The translations under genes and the position numbers were made by a program. The notes under the pieces are model-generated. The model was given only the letters and a program-made list of their open reading frames with translations, was not told where the DNA came from and searched no databases. 44,961 nucleotides of DNA, from contig CAMCWM010000019.1 of the NCBI GenBank assembly GCA_945882215.1, forward strand, positions 1 to 44,961, written 5' to 3'. Position 1 is the stretch's first letter. Each line of letters starts with the position of its first letter. Origin of the DNA: Akkermansia muciniphila (GTDB lineage Bacteria; Verrucomicrobiota; Verrucomicrobiia; Verrucomicrobiales; Verrucomicrobiaceae). Below, one piece after another: positions 44,225 to 44,961 of the stretch.

Positions 44225-44602
44225 ATGTTTCCCCCCGCTGACATCCGTTGCGCCACCGCTCCCGTGGTTCCGAAGAGGCCCCAGGTCGCCCCGCACCAGC
44301 CGCGCTCGCTGCCGCAGACAGCGCCGCCTGAGCTGGAGCCGCCATGGCATGTGATCTTGCTGGATGATGAAGTTCACACGCACGAGTATGTCATCGAGAT
44401 GCTGGGGGACGTCTTTGGTCATGCGCACGACCTCGCGCTGAAAATGGCGAAGGAGGTGCATGCCTCAGGCCGCGTCATCGTCGCCACAGTCCACAAAGAG
44501 CTGGCGGAACTGCGGCAGCAGCAGGTGGAGGAGTACGGCCCTGACAAGCGAGTGCCGGAGTGCAGGGTCTCCATGCGCGCGACGATTGAGTGCTCGGAGT
44601 GA
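44225..44602 (+). CDS. clpS: ClpS, adaptor for the ClpAP protease
   Basis: This adaptor binds N-degron substrates and hands them to ClpA. The frame gives 125 residues, with a disordered N-terminal extension (1-38, Pro-rich) that in this family threads into ClpA. The core begins WHVILLDDEVHTHEYVIEML and includes the MAKEVHASGR helix with His79 and YGPDKRVPECRVSM at the end. At the position of the E. coli Asn34-Asp35 pair that reads N-degrons, this sequence has Asp47-Asp48. Its N-terminal pocket may thus differ in specificity. There is no clpA nearby. Confidence 0.88.
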   Translation: MFPPADIRCATAPVVPKRPQVAPHQPRSLPQTAPPELEPPWHVILLDDEVHTHEYVIEMLGDVFGHAHDLALKMAKEVHASGRVIVATVHKELAELRQQQVEEYGPDKRVPECRVSMRATIECSE

Positions 44603-44611
44603 CCTGGTGTT

Positions 44612-44961
44612 TCAGCGCTGTTCACGCGGCTCGGGAATGCCGCGCAGAATCAGGATGGAAACGAGCGAGAGAATGGCCGCGAGGCAGGCGACGAGGTAAA
44701 ACGAGCCACTGAGCGAATAAATCACGCCGCCGAGGCTGGTGGCGAGCAGCAGCGCCCACACATTGCAGAAGCCGAGCGCGGCCTGGAGGGTGGAGCGGCG
44801 CTCCGGCGGGCAGAGTTCGGCGGTGAGCGTCAGATCTCCCACCCGGTCCAGAAACAGGCCGAAGCCGAGGACGAAATAGGCGGCTGTGAAGCCGCTGAAC
44901 GACTGCGTCTGGCACACCCAGACGCACATCACCACGCAGACGAGGCGTGAGAGGATGAGCA
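44612..44961 (-). CDS. MFS transporter, C-terminal part
   Basis: This is a partial frame open to the right edge; the start lies outside the window. About 116 residues of the C-terminus are present, with hydrophobic segments (QTQSFSGFTAAYFVLGFGL, ALGFCNVWALLLATSLGGV, FYLVACLAAILSLVSILIL) and a loop, DRVGDLTLTAELCPPERRSTL. These fit the last four helices of a major facilitator superfamily transporter. The substrate is not readable. Its stop lies 9 bases from the convergent clpS. Confidence 0.7.
   Translation of the reverse strand, partial: LILSRLVCVVMCVWVCQTQSFSGFTAAYFVLGFGLFLDRVGDLTLTAELCPPERRSTLQAALGFCNVWALLLATSLGGVIYSLSGSFYLVACLAAILSLVSILILRGIPEPREQR

Noticed and set aside
1..44961. tRNA, rRNA, riboswitches and insertion sequences
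   Set aside because: No cloverleaf, rRNA segment, transposase motif or terminal inverted repeats were found by eye; small RNAs cannot be excluded.

Overview
The window looks like chromosomal DNA of a verrucomicrobial (PVC superphylum) bacterium, of the Prosthecobacter/Verrucomicrobium kind. This rests on family content rather than an rRNA gene, since none is present. The indicators are DUF1549/DUF1553 cytochrome-like proteins with an adjacent DUF1501 protein, a DUF1080 protein fused to a PVC-type dehydrogenase propeller and cytochrome c, many exported proteins, few visible Shine-Dalgarno sequences, and high-GC coding sequence throughout. I see no tRNA, rRNA, CRISPR array or intact insertion sequence.

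Layout. 1-3559 (minus): a truncated TPR protein, an amidase-signature lipoprotein and a UDP-glucose 6-dehydrogenase. 3767-9038 (plus): a coupled operon of an exported thioredoxin-like protein, a DUF1549/DUF1553 cytochrome, a Tat-exported DUF1501 protein and a WD40 propeller. 9179-17699 (plus): a compact, conflict-system-like operon. It holds a 65-residue domain fragment, a cytosolic peptidoglycan amidase with a second lysozyme-like region, a TIR stub, a TIR-TIR-SLOG protein, a membrane patatin phospholipase and a DUF4062/TIR-like protein. Three of its junctions are 4-base start/stop overlaps. This is the best candidate in the window for an undescribed system. 17962-18882: an EamA transporter whose 3' end runs into a purine-rich inverted repeat. 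18960-25292 (minus): a 1194-residue DUF1080/SGNH/dehydrogenase/cytochrome fusion, an unrecognised protein, a lipoprotein carrying seven 39-residue RCC1 blades, and a short stretch of decayed reading frame. 25472-28387: an exported TolB/M28/PDZ peptidase. 28388-31523 (minus): tandem paralogous DUF1549 proteins whose leaders share a motif at identical distance. 31627-37577: purD, DUF362 (minus), an M23 peptidase, a small exported repeat protein, and an MBL/pseudo-receiver/GAF fusion. 37592-43131 (minus): a four-gene operon of cupredoxin-PA14, propeller dehydrogenase, ABC ATPase and ABC permease. 43263-44961: a GYF-like protein, a small membrane protein, ClpS and the C-terminal end of an MFS transporter.

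How the parts may work together. The surface and periplasmic proteins (DUF1549, DUF1501, DUF1080, propellers, cupredoxin, M28) fit a polymer-degrading heterotroph with abundant c-type cytochrome redox chemistry. The 9.2-17.7 kb operon combines probable NAD-nucleotide signalling domains (TIR, SLOG, DUF4062) with two envelope-attacking enzymes (a membrane phospholipase and a peptidoglycan hydrolase). This suggests an abortive-infection type antiphage module. That role is inferred from domain content and gene coupling and is not demonstrated.
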